From: Alphaproteobacteria bacterium
GTDB lineage: Bacteria > Pseudomonadota > Alphaproteobacteria > Sphingomonadales > Sphingomonadaceae
Assembly: GCA_019232625.1 (NCBI GenBank)
Contig: JAFANP010000033.1
Location: 62,001-126,000, forward strand
Direction: 5' to 3'
Length of the DNA: 64,000 nucleotides
A program made the translations under genes and the position numbers. Below, in pieces: positions 46,571 to 54,614 of this stretch; the stretch's first letter is position 1, and each line of letters opens with the position of its first letter. The notes below the pieces were generated by a model, which searched no databases, was not told the DNA's origin, and was given only the letters and a program-made list of their open reading frames with translations.

Positions 46571-48456
46571 GAGCGGTCTCCCTCGGAAGCGCGGACGATG
46601 ACACGTCGGGCGAGCGCGGCGGCCTTGCCGCCCCTCGCCGCCATTTCCGGACCCTCCGGCGGCGGGACCCGGCGCGGCCCTTCGTCCACCGCCTCGGTCG
46701 CCGCCTGGGGCGTCCCTGGGAGCGGATTGTCGAGCCAGGCGAGAATCGCGTTGCGCTTCGCCGGAGAAAGGTCGCGCGTGACCGGCATGGCGTTCGGGTC
46801 GTCGGGATTGAGCCCGAAGGCGAGCTGGAGGAGCCCGGCATTGGCCTTGCAATCGTCGTAGCTGCCCAGGTTTAGGAACCGGTTCATCACCGGATAGAGG
46901 TTCGCATATTGCTGCATGGTCGGCTGGATGTCGGTCCACACCACGGGGTTCGACGCCGTGAAGCCGCTCCACAGCAGGAAGCTGACGAAGTTCCACTGGT
47001 TGACCGGCCCGTCGTTGAGGTCGGCGTCGGCGAAGGAGGCGCGGATTCCGTAGACCTGGCCGTCGATGCCGTAATCCTGCCCGTTGTTGAACCATCGCGG
47101 CGTGCCGGGATCGCTCGCGGTGACGCTCAGCGTCGCAATCCCGCTGCCGTCGGTGGCGGTAGAGGTCGCGGAGAAGGTCAGGGCGTCGGTCGGCTCCCCG
47201 ACGGGCGGCGCGGGACCGAGGAAGGAGGAGGCCTGGGTCTGCAGCTGCGACGGGTCGAGCACGAAGCTCAGCTCCACTCCGGCCAGCGGCTGGCCCCATT
47301 GCGTCGCGTAGAACGGGATCTGCACCGTGTCGCCGGGGCTCATGCGATAGACGAAGCGGTCGGCGCGGACGAAGGCGCCGCTCGAGGCTTCGGCGATCAC
47401 CACCCCTTCATTGCCGCTCAGGATGAGGGGCGACGAGGAAAGCCACGGGATCGGCGTCTGCGGCAGCGGCAGGACCACGATACCCGCCGTCTGCGCGTAC
47501 CAGCCGGCGTCGGTGTAGACGCTTTGCGGTAGGGTGCCGAGCGGGATCGTGCTCCCCGCCGGATCGGTCGGGGTGAGCAGCGGGTCGTAGACCGACAGGA
47601 GCAGGTCGCCGAGGCCGTCCATCGGCCCGCCGGGCTGGGTGGTCGGAAGGGCGTTGCCGAGGTCGAGATAGACGTTGCCGCCGCTCTGGTCGACGATCGC
47701 GGGGAAGAAGTTGATCTGGCCGGACGGCACCGGGAAGCCGTTGCTCGGCGGCACGATGGCCATGAACTGCCGCCCGAGCACCAGATGCTGCGGCTCGGCG
47801 CTCGTCGCCGGGCCGATCGTCCCGGCGATGCGCCCGCACATGAAGTCGGGCGAGGTGAAATCCATGCTGAGGCCGTCGACGTTGAACTTGATCGACAGCA
47901 GGTCGGCCGAGGCCGCCTGGAGCGCGCTGAGGAAGGGCGAGGAGGAGACGTCGCCCCACACCAGGCCGGTCAGCACCGATTGATAGGCCGCGCCGGCGTT
48001 GATGTCGCTCCCCGATCCGGTGGCGCGGCTCCAGATGTCCATGAAGGCCGCCGGCTCGAAGAAGCCCTGCACCAGAGTGTTGCCGTCGGCATCGGCGATC
48101 CGCACCGTCAGGCCCCAGATTTCCGAGACGAGCTGCTGCTCCGGATCGAGATCGACCAGCTTGGCAGGGACCGCATCGTTCGAATCCGCGACGATGCAGG
48201 AGAGCACCGGGTCCGAGCTCCCCACCGCGCCGGAGGCCGTCCAGGCCGAGGTGACGGTGCAGCCGAGCAGGCGAAAGGCGGCGTCGCCCTGCGGGTTGAA
48301 CCAGCCGTTCGGCGGATTCATGCCCGGACCCTGCATGTCCTGGTAGCTCGGCTGGAAGCCGGCATTGTCGAAATGGTCCGGATCGTTGTTGACCGTCGAC
48401 ACATTGGCCTGGAACTGGCCGAAGAAATGGAGCCGCAGCGGGTTGAGGTAGCTCAT
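46567..48456 (-). CDS. Large protein resembling the N-terminal part of VioB
   Basis: 629 residues, no signal peptide. It starts YLNPLRLHFFGQFQANVSTVNND, close in pattern to the VioB beginning (..FPRIHFRGWARVNAPT.NRD). Its last third, NLYPVMNRFLNLGSYDDCK and PVTRDLSPAKRNAILAWL, mirrors the VioB region just before the ferritin-like domain (YELVYPFM; STRELSAPKARLFLKYL). The middle is beta-rich with LGDLLLSVYDPLLT. Together with the next gene it looks like VioB divided into two polypeptides. Function unknown; possibly a partner subunit of the ferritin-like enzyme. Similarity is from memory of VioB, not an alignment. Confidence 0.65.
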   Translation of the reverse strand: MSYLNPLRLHFFGQFQANVSTVNNDPDHFDNAGFQPSYQDMQGPGMNPPNGWFNPQGDAAFRLLGCTVTSAWTASGAVGSSDPVLSCIVADSNDAVPAKLVDLDPEQQLVSEIWGLTVRIADADGNTLVQGFFEPAAFMDIWSRATGSGSDINAGAAYQSVLTGLVWGDVSSSPFLSALQAASADLLSIKFNVDGLSMDFTSPDFMCGRIAGTIGPATSAEPQHLVLGRQFMAIVPPSNGFPVPSGQINFFPAIVDQSGGNVYLDLGNALPTTQPGGPMDGLGDLLLSVYDPLLTPTDPAGSTIPLGTLPQSVYTDAGWYAQTAGIVVLPLPQTPIPWLSSSPLILSGNEGVVIAEASSGAFVRADRFVYRMSPGDTVQIPFYATQWGQPLAGVELSFVLDPSQLQTQASSFLGPAPPVGEPTDALTFSATSTATDGSGIATLSVTASDPGTPRWFNNGQDYGIDGQVYGIRASFADADLNDGPVNQWNFVSFLLWSGFTASNPVVWTDIQPTMQQYANLYPVMNRFLNLGSYDDCKANAGLLQLAFGLNPDDPNAMPVTRDLSPAKRNAILAWLDNPLPGTPQAATEAVDEGPRRVPPPEGPEMAARGGKAAALARRVIVRASEGDRS

Positions 48457-48481
48457 CTTGATGGCCCTTTCGAAACGGCGG

Positions 48482-49243
48482 TCAGGATTGGAACGGCTCG
48501 ATCAGCCCGATGGGATTGCCCTCGGGATCGGTGAACATGGCGAAGCGATAGCCGTCGATGGAGGTCGGCGGCATCAGCGGGCTGGCCCCGGCGGCGAGGG
48601 CCCGGTCCAGCACCGGCTCGATTACGTCGACGAGCAGATAGAAATTATGCCCCGGCGCGAAGCCCGGCACCGACGGGTCGGCCTGGCCGATGCCGCCCAG
48701 CAGAGGCGGCGAGCCCGCCGGAAAGTGGATGTAGCGGAAGCCGCCGGTGCCGGAGACGTAGTCCCAGCCGAACACCTCGGTGTAGAAGTCGGCGCTCGTC
48801 TGGGCGTTTTGCGCGATGATCTCGAACATCACGGCGGGATGGCTGTTCGTGTCCGACGCCTCCGCCGTCTCGCCCGCCCCCGACGTCCGAACGAAGCCGG
48901 CGCGGCGGGCGAGGAACTCCACCGTCGTGTAGGGCTTGCCGTTGGCGGCGAGGAATAGGTCGCCATGCTCCGCGACGAAGTTCGTGAAGATCGGCCCGTC
49001 GACATGGGCGAGGAAGGCGTCCGGGGAGCGATAGGTCTCGAAGAACAGGATCGAGTCGGGTCGCGCCGGCGGCAGCGCCTGCAGCCGCCTATCCCCTTTG
49101 AACGGCTCGTGGACGAGATAGGTAAGGGTGTCGGGCTCGCCCCGCTCCACCTCGAGGGCCAGCGCGGAGAGGGCCGCCCTCGCCTCCTCCATCCGCCCGG
49201 GCGCCACGAACCATTCCGAGATGAGGCTCACCGTCTGCGACAA
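48482..49243 (-). CDS. ABM-VOC fusion protein (antibiotic-biosynthesis-monooxygenase-like plus glyoxalase-like)
   Basis: 253 residues. The N-terminal ferredoxin-like ABM domain (about 1-112: LISEWFVAPGRMEEARAAL, SILFFETYRSPDAFLAHV) is joined by an acidic linker to a VOC/glyoxalase-type domain (about 130-253: MFEIIAQNAQTSADFYTEVFG, GFRYIHFPAG, YRFAMFTDPEGNPIGLIEP). VOC metal ligands are not all obvious. First gene of the operon with the two VioB-like genes (25-base gap), so it may act on the same aromatic substrate or product. Catalytic role is inferred only from context. Confidence 0.8.
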   Translation of the reverse strand: MSQTVSLISEWFVAPGRMEEARAALSALALEVERGEPDTLTYLVHEPFKGDRRLQALPPARPDSILFFETYRSPDAFLAHVDGPIFTNFVAEHGDLFLAANGKPYTTVEFLARRAGFVRTSGAGETAEASDTNSHPAVMFEIIAQNAQTSADFYTEVFGWDYVSGTGGFRYIHFPAGSPPLLGGIGQADPSVPGFAPGHNFYLLVDVIEPVLDRALAAGASPLMPPTSIDGYRFAMFTDPEGNPIGLIEPFQS

Positions 49244-49644
49244 ATCGAAGTTCCCCCTGCGCCGGTCTCGACGAGGCGACTCCGGTCGCCGGCTGACGCG
49301 AAGCTATCAGCGGCCCGGTCGCAGCGTCTTGCGGTACTGTATCCAAATCGGTGCAACTCGTCTCCGCCCGTGGAGGCGAAAGGTTACGGCCGTTCGGGCA
49401 GCAGGCGCCGGGTGCCGCCCGATCCGCCGGGCGACGAGAAAGTCCGGCGCCCTTCCCTCCTCTACCAAGGCTTCCAGCGCGCGCCGCACGTCATGCTGCG
49501 CATCGGCAACGGGGTCCCGGCGCGGGCGAGGCGACGCCGCAGACCCGGCGGACGGAGCCCCCTCCCCCGCCGGCTCGGCGGCTTCGACGACGACGTTCGG
49601 CACGCAACCGGGCGAGCGCCGCGCGGCGCGGCTAGACCATGATC

Positions 49645-49680
49645 GTTTCAGGCTGAATCAGCCTGAAGCGTGAATCATGG
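49645..49680. repeat. Palindromic repeat, family copy 2
   Basis: TTTCAGGCTGA-A-TCAGCCTGAAG followed by CGTGAATCATGGTCCA. Shares core and flank with copy 1 at 18515-18551, 31 kb away, marking an interspersed repeat family. Confidence 0.7.
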
Positions 49681-49697
49681 TCCAGACATATGCCGAG

Positions 49698-49757
49698 AGC
49701 CTGATTCACGTCTTAGGTTGAAACGCCGCCGGCGTTTCAACCTAAGACGATCAGGCT
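49698..49757. terminator. Strong long hairpin abutting the PhyH gene stop
   Basis: CGTCTTAGGTTGAAACGCCG (49709-49728) is perfectly complementary to 49730-49749, and outer arms AGCCTGAT/ATCAGGCT extend it. It ends exactly one base before the PhyH stop codon (49758-49760). Probably an interspersed palindromic element acting as transcript end for the phyH operon. Confidence 0.7.
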
Positions 49758-50522
49758 TTAGGCGGCGCGCTCCTCCCAGGCGAAGGCGAACGGCCGGGCG
49801 GCGGGATCGATGCCCGCGAGCATCATCCCCTGCCCCCGGGACTTATGGCCTTCGCTCAGCGCGACGTCCTCCGGGTCGCGCATCTGCACCAGCAATGTGG
49901 TGCGGGGCTGGTCGGACCGGTTCACGCCCGAGCCGTGGACCAGCAGATAGGACATGAAGATCGCGTCGCCGGCCTTGGCCGGCACGGGGGTCGCCCCCTC
50001 GATCGGGAAGCGGTCCTCCGGCAGATGACGGTCCTCGCCGACGGCCGGGAGCGGCCCCAGCCTGTGCGAGCCGGGATAGACTCGCAGGCAGCCTCTCTCT
50101 TCCGGCGCATCGTCGAAATGGAGGATGCAGGCGATCATCGAATGTCGCTCGTGCGGGAAATAGGGATGGTCCTGGTGCATCGGGAAAGGCGAGCCGCGCT
50201 CCGGCGGCTTGATGAACATCTTGTTGTGGTGGAGCTGGACGTTGGGGCCGATGATGTCCTGCGCGATTCCGGTGAAGCGAGGGTCGACGAGCAGGCGAGT
50301 GAAGGCGGCCGAGCGGAAATGGACGTCGTGGCAATGGGTGATCCGCGTGCCGCCCGCTTTGACGCTGGCCCAGGTCGCGTCATTGTCTCCCTGCCGCCCC
50401 GCCAGCGCGTGCAGCTCGGCGCGATAGGCCTCGGCTTCCTCCCGCGCCAGCAGGCCGCTTATGTGGACATAGCCGTTCTCGCGGTAGAACAGCGTCTCTG
50501 CGGCGGTGAGGCGGCGGGTCAT
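49758..50522 (-). CDS. Phytanoyl-CoA dioxygenase (PhyH) family protein
   Basis: Fe(II)/2-oxoglutarate-dependent oxygenase, 254 residues. Double-stranded beta-helix with iron ligands H116 and D118 in FPMHQDHPYFPH and the distal H196 in LLVHGSGVNRS, and the 2-oxoglutarate-binding R207 in DQPRTTLL. All key residues are present. 22 bases downstream of the GH63-like gene and same strand, so co-transcribed; it may hydroxylate or demethylate the carbohydrate ligand or its aglycone. Substrate not predictable. Confidence 0.88.
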   Translation of the reverse strand: MTRRLTAAETLFYRENGYVHISGLLAREEAEAYRAELHALAGRQGDNDATWASVKAGGTRITHCHDVHFRSAAFTRLLVDPRFTGIAQDIIGPNVQLHHNKMFIKPPERGSPFPMHQDHPYFPHERHSMIACILHFDDAPEERGCLRVYPGSHRLGPLPAVGEDRHLPEDRFPIEGATPVPAKAGDAIFMSYLLVHGSGVNRSDQPRTTLLVQMRDPEDVALSEGHKSRGQGMMLAGIDPAARPFAFAWEERAA

Positions 50523-50544
50523 CGCTTGCTCCTTGCAGAGGCCT

Positions 50545-51822
50545 CTAGCCGGCGGTCCCGGCCCAGGCGAGCCAGATCGCCGCGGTCCAGGAGAAGTCGT
50601 CGCCGCCGCTTCCGGTGCCGTCGACGGGGCTGAACGCCTCGTAGAAGCCGCTGCTCTCGATGAGGCCGAGCGTGTCGGCCCGGACCTTGTCGGCCCAGCC
50701 GGCATGGCCCGCTTCGCCGAGGCCGGTTCCGATCATGTAGTTCACGACCGACCAGACCGGGCCCCGCCAGTAGCGGATCATCTGGAAGCCGGGATCGTCC
50801 GGGTCGAGGCTCGGCATCAGGTAGCGCACGCGGGCGGCGATCCGATCCAGATGGCCGAGCATTGCCGAGTCCCGCCGGGCGTCGCGAAGGCCGGCGTAGA
50901 AGCTGAGGAACGAGGCGCTGGTGACGAAGCCGGACGAACGGCCGGTGAGAAGGTCGCGCGAGCACCAGGCCTGCCTCGCCTCGTCCCACAGCCAGCCGAT
51001 GCCGCGCTCGCCGCGCGCGGCGAGCTCGATCAGCTCCCCTTCCTCCCGCCCGCGCCCGAGGTCCTGCGCCAGAGCGAGGAGGTCGCGGTTCGCCCGCAGC
51101 AGGATCATCGACATGCCGACGTCGGCCACCCGGAACGGACTGCCGGCGGCGATCCTCGCATGGTCCCAGCCCTGCGCCCGGCCATGTTGGACGAGCGCCA
51201 GGTAGCGATCATATTCGAGCTTGGTCGGCCGCATCTTGGCGTCGAGATGGCTCGTGTCGCGGCGCACATACTCGCCGACTCCCGACACGTCGATCGCCTC
51301 GCCGGGGGCGTCCCATTCGGGCGAATTGTCGCGCCCGGTCTCCCAGGGGTGAAGCGCGACGACGATGCCGCGGCGGTCCGGGTCGCGATGGTCGCGAAAC
51401 CAGCGGTGCCAGTTCATCAGCTTCGGGAACAGCGCCTCCAGTCGGGGGCGGTACGCCGCGCCTTCCCCCGCCTCCACGGCGCGATCCCAGAGCCGGCGCA
51501 CGACGCTTGCCGCCACCGGCGGCTGGGTGATCCCGGAGGTCGCCGGCCGCCGCCCCGTCGCCCACACCGAGGGGCCGGGAAAATAGCCCGGATCGTCCTT
51601 CCAGAAGACGATGTGGGGGAGGAAGCCGTCCTCCCATTGCGCGCGAAACAGGGTCTCCAGCTCGGTCCACGCGCGGTCGCGGTCGAACGTGTCGAAGCCG
51701 AGCGCGACGAAGGCGGAATCCCAGTTCCACTGGAACGGATAGACCCGGCCGTTGGGCACGGTGTAGCCGCCGCGGTCGTTCGCCCTCAGGATCGCCCGGG
51801 CCGCCTCGTCTGTCTCGATCAC
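50545..51822 (-). CDS. GH63/MGH1-like glycoside hydrolase
   Basis: An (alpha/alpha)6-barrel hydrolase, 425 residues from GTG 51822. Seen: GRVYPFQWNWDSAFVALGF, EDGFLPHIVFW, ALHPWETGRDNSPEWD, and near the end YWRGPVWSVVNYMIGTGL and SSGFYEAFSPVDGTGSGGDDFSWTAA-type sequence. These fit the MGH1-like/GH63 group that includes mannosylglycerate and glucosylglycerate hydrolases. A glycerate 2-kinase lies on the other side of the regulator, which supports that activity. A TTG at 51840 is inside the terminator T-run and is less likely the start. No clear ribosome binding site. Cytoplasmic (no signal peptide). Confidence 0.8.
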   Translation of the reverse strand: MIETDEAARAILRANDRGGYTVPNGRVYPFQWNWDSAFVALGFDTFDRDRAWTELETLFRAQWEDGFLPHIVFWKDDPGYFPGPSVWATGRRPATSGITQPPVAASVVRRLWDRAVEAGEGAAYRPRLEALFPKLMNWHRWFRDHRDPDRRGIVVALHPWETGRDNSPEWDAPGEAIDVSGVGEYVRRDTSHLDAKMRPTKLEYDRYLALVQHGRAQGWDHARIAAGSPFRVADVGMSMILLRANRDLLALAQDLGRGREEGELIELAARGERGIGWLWDEARQAWCSRDLLTGRSSGFVTSASFLSFYAGLRDARRDSAMLGHLDRIAARVRYLMPSLDPDDPGFQMIRYWRGPVWSVVNYMIGTGLGEAGHAGWADKVRADTLGLIESSGFYEAFSPVDGTGSGGDDFSWTAAIWLAWAGTAG

Positions 51823-51838
51823 CAATTCGGTCCCGGGC

Positions 51839-51866
51839 AAAAACGGGCGGGCGCGAAGGCCCGCCC
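51839..51866 (-). terminator. Intrinsic terminator after the TonB receptor gene
   Basis: On the minus strand, GGGCGGGC-CTTCGC-GCCCGCCC (51866-51845), then a base and a TTTTT run (51843-51839). It directly follows the receptor stop (51877) and directly precedes the hydrolase start, so expression of the hydrolase requires read-through or a weak internal promoter. Confidence 0.8.
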
Positions 51867-51876
51867 AGGGAGGTCC

Positions 51877-54435
51877 TCAGAAGCTGAAGGTGGCGCGTGC
51901 CGTGATCCGCCGCGGAAGCACCGGCCTGCCGACGAAATAGGCGCCGCCGGTCGTCTGATTGACGTCCTGGCGCGGCGAGCCCTCGGTGACGGCGTCGATG
52001 TCGAACAGGTTGAAGACGTTGACGCCGATGCGGACGGCGCGGTCTCCGCCGAGCCGGAACTTGTAGCCGGCATCGAAGGTGACGATGTTGAAGCCGTCGA
52101 GCTCGATCGCGTTGTTGGCGGCGGTGAAGTTGTTGCCGGTATAGTTGGTGAAGATCGACGCATCGAGGCGGTCGTCGTCATAATAGAGACCTGCGTTGTA
52201 GAGGATGTTGGGCTGCCGCTCGAGCTCGTTGCCGACGAAGGCGCTGGTCGTGCCGTTCGCCATGAATTGGGTATATTCGTGGTGCTGCAGGGTGAGGTTG
52301 CCGTCGAAGCGGAGCGAATCGAGCAGGCGCAGGCTGAGCGTCGCCTCCAGCCCGTAGGATTCGGTGGCGACGAGGTTGACCTGCTCGGTGAAGCCGCCGC
52401 CGGGGGCGTTGATGAAGTTCACCTGCCGGCGGTTGTCGAGCTTGGTGTAGAGCCCGGCCAGCGTCGCCGTCACCCGGCCGTTGTGGAACTTCAGGCCGAC
52501 CTCGGCCTGCTTGATGATCTCGCCCGTATAGCTTTGCGTGCCCGGCGAGCCGCCGGTCGTCACCGGAGTCGGCAGCGGCAGTGCGAACTGGACGGAGCGT
52601 ATCTCCGGGAAGAAATAGCCGCGCGAGGCGTTGGCGTAGAGGTTGAGCTCCGGCGTCAGCTTGTAGAGCGCGCCGGCGGCGAGCGCCCATTCGGTCGTGC
52701 TCACCCGCCCGGTGAGGAAGGCGTCGTTGCCCCAGCTGACGTCGCGCAGGGCGGTGGTGAGATTGGGGGTCGTGGAGTCGGTGACGACCGTGCTCACCCG
52801 CTCGCGGCGGATGTCGCCGCGGAAATGCTCTATGCGTCCGCCGATGTCGAAGAGGAAGCGGCCCGCATCGATCTGGTCCGCCACGTAGACCGCGCTGCGC
52901 TTCGCCTCCGCCCGGTTGTTGACGTAGTTGGCGACGCTGGCGTCGAGCAGCCCGCCGCGCGAGACCACGGTCAGAGCGCCGGTGGTCGGGTTGCGGATGG
53001 TGAGGCTCACCAGCCGCGGGCGGTTGTTGAACTCGGCGAGGTAGCGGGTGGTGACGTTGACGTCGCGCGCGGCCGCGTCGCCGTAGAAGCCGCCCAGGGT
53101 GAAGGTGTGGTCGGCGCTGCCGGTGGCGAAGTCCTTGGTGAGGTTCATCTCGGCGGTGAAGTCGTGCATCGGCCGGTTGCGGTCGGTGAAGCGGTTGGCG
53201 AAGAGCAGGTAATTGGCCGGTACCGCGCTGTTGTCGTCAGCGAAGGTGAAGGTGGCGTTGGCGAGGCTGCCGAGGCCGCGGTTGGTGAGGAAGCTCTGGA
53301 GCGTCTCCGGCACGTTGATGACGCCGTCGCCGTCCGACGAGAGGCCGAACCGGTGCTTGTAGTCGGAATATTTGATCCGCCCGTTGAGGCCCCAGCCGTC
53401 GCCAAGCTTCTTGTCGAACACCAAGGCGAGCTGGCCGCCGCGGGTCCGCACGCCGTCGGTGATGTCGGTCTGGAACGGTCCGTCGGGCGTGTTGTAGCCG
53501 ATGCCGGCGACGGCCGGCGTCTGGACCGAGAAGACCTTCTTCCCGTCGTTCCCGGCGACGCGGCTGCGGGTCGTGCCGTTGAGCGGGATGGGCAGGTAGA
53601 ACTGCACCTGGTCGTCGATCCACTGGCCGTAGAGGATGATCGAGCCCGACCCGTCGGCGAAGCGGTATTTGAGGTTGGCTCGGATCTGGCCGCCCTCCGT
53701 GTCGAGGCCGGTGCGGAGCGGGCCCCGGTCGGAACGGTAATAGCCCGAGACGGCGTAATGGAGATTGTCGCCGAGCGGCCCGCTCACCGCCACGTCCCCC
53801 CGGTAGCGGCCCCGCTCCGCCGCCTCCAGCTGGATGACGCCGTGATGTTCGTCGCCCCCGGTCTTGCTGATATAGTTGATCAGGCCCGCGACCGAGCCCG
53901 GCCCGAACAGGTTGGAGACTCCGCCGCGGACGAACTCCAGCCGGTCGATCCCGAGGTCGTTGCGATAGTAGACGTCGTAGGCGGAGGAGTTGAGGCCGAA
54001 GGTGCTGAGCACCGGTATGCCGTCGTACATGAGCGGCGTGAACTGATACTGGCCTCCCGACGGCAGGCCGCGGATGAAGACGTTGCTCGCCACCTCGCCG
54101 CCGCCGGCATCCGCCTTGATCGTCGGGATGGAGTTGAGCACGTCGGCCTGGCTGCTGACGTTGAGCTTGGCGAGGCGGCTGTCGTCGAAGGTGGTGACGG
54201 CGAGCGGCGTGTTGATCGCGGCGCGGCCGCGGCTGGTGCCGGTGACGACGATCGTCGTCGAGTCATTCTCGCCCTGCGCCACCGTGTCGCCGGCCGCGCC
54301 CTCGGGCGGCTGCGTCGTCGTCTCGGCGGGATCGGCGGGCGGCCGGCCCTGCGCCCAGGCGGCGGCGGGGCAGAGCGTGCAGGACAGCAAGGCCAGCTTG
54401 AGCAGACGGCTTGCAGGCGCGAAATGCGGCATCAT
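51877..54435 (-). CDS. TonB-dependent outer-membrane receptor
   Basis: 852 residues with a signal peptide (LLKLALLSCTLCPAAAWAQ) from ATG 54435, preceded by GGAGGGGAACG. Plug domain: TTFDDSRLAKLNVSSQADVL, VFIRGLPSGGQYQFTPLMY, IDRLEFVRGGVSNLFGPGSV. Then the 22-strand barrel ends in the typical aromatic terminus (ITARATFSF). No STN sensor domain. Presumably imports the glycoside used by the locus. Divergent from the LysR gene with a LysR-type site in the shared region. Confidence 0.92.
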   Translation of the reverse strand: MMPHFAPASRLLKLALLSCTLCPAAAWAQGRPPADPAETTTQPPEGAAGDTVAQGENDSTTIVVTGTSRGRAAINTPLAVTTFDDSRLAKLNVSSQADVLNSIPTIKADAGGGEVASNVFIRGLPSGGQYQFTPLMYDGIPVLSTFGLNSSAYDVYYRNDLGIDRLEFVRGGVSNLFGPGSVAGLINYISKTGGDEHHGVIQLEAAERGRYRGDVAVSGPLGDNLHYAVSGYYRSDRGPLRTGLDTEGGQIRANLKYRFADGSGSIILYGQWIDDQVQFYLPIPLNGTTRSRVAGNDGKKVFSVQTPAVAGIGYNTPDGPFQTDITDGVRTRGGQLALVFDKKLGDGWGLNGRIKYSDYKHRFGLSSDGDGVINVPETLQSFLTNRGLGSLANATFTFADDNSAVPANYLLFANRFTDRNRPMHDFTAEMNLTKDFATGSADHTFTLGGFYGDAAARDVNVTTRYLAEFNNRPRLVSLTIRNPTTGALTVVSRGGLLDASVANYVNNRAEAKRSAVYVADQIDAGRFLFDIGGRIEHFRGDIRRERVSTVVTDSTTPNLTTALRDVSWGNDAFLTGRVSTTEWALAAGALYKLTPELNLYANASRGYFFPEIRSVQFALPLPTPVTTGGSPGTQSYTGEIIKQAEVGLKFHNGRVTATLAGLYTKLDNRRQVNFINAPGGGFTEQVNLVATESYGLEATLSLRLLDSLRFDGNLTLQHHEYTQFMANGTTSAFVGNELERQPNILYNAGLYYDDDRLDASIFTNYTGNNFTAANNAIELDGFNIVTFDAGYKFRLGGDRAVRIGVNVFNLFDIDAVTEGSPRQDVNQTTGGAYFVGRPVLPRRITARATFSF

Positions 54436-54556
54436 CGTTCCCCTCCAGGTCCCGGCGGCGAGGCGGCCCCGGCGCCCCCGGCTCGGCGCGGTTCGTGCCG
54501 CGTCCGTTTCGAAGGAAGCTGAAACCTGCGCCCCCGGCCCGCTAGTCTGCGATGTT

Positions 54557-54584
54557 GGAACAGTCTGTTGCCGCGCGTGCAACT
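54557..54584. promoter_or_regulatory. LysR-type site A between TonB receptor and lysR
   Basis: Contains GTTGC-N7-GCAAC (54567-54583), a T-N11-A LysR box, flanked by GGAACAGTCT. Read on the minus strand the whole site matches site B (55523-55550) at most positions: AGTTGCAC, CAACAGA and TGTTCC are identical and only the GC-rich centre and one other base differ. Confidence 0.65.
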
Positions 54585-54614
54585 TGGCTTTACCCATGGC
54601 TCGGGGAGGTGGGC

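Larger units (their letters stand above)
49244..49757. other. 514-base region with repeats; one doubtful ORF
   Basis: Holds the promoter side of the ABM-VOC operon and, at 49645-49757, two adjacent palindromic elements. A minus-strand frame 49307-49603 (98 codons, GTG start, containing VRRALEALVEEGRAPDFLVARRIG-like sequence in two pieces) is possible but has no visible ribosome binding site and no recognised family, so it is not called as a gene. Confidence 0.4.

Noticed and set aside
49307-49603. 98-codon minus-strand hypothetical gene
   Set aside because: Plausible composition but no ribosome binding site, no family and no coupling to neighbours; left as a note in the intergenic entry.
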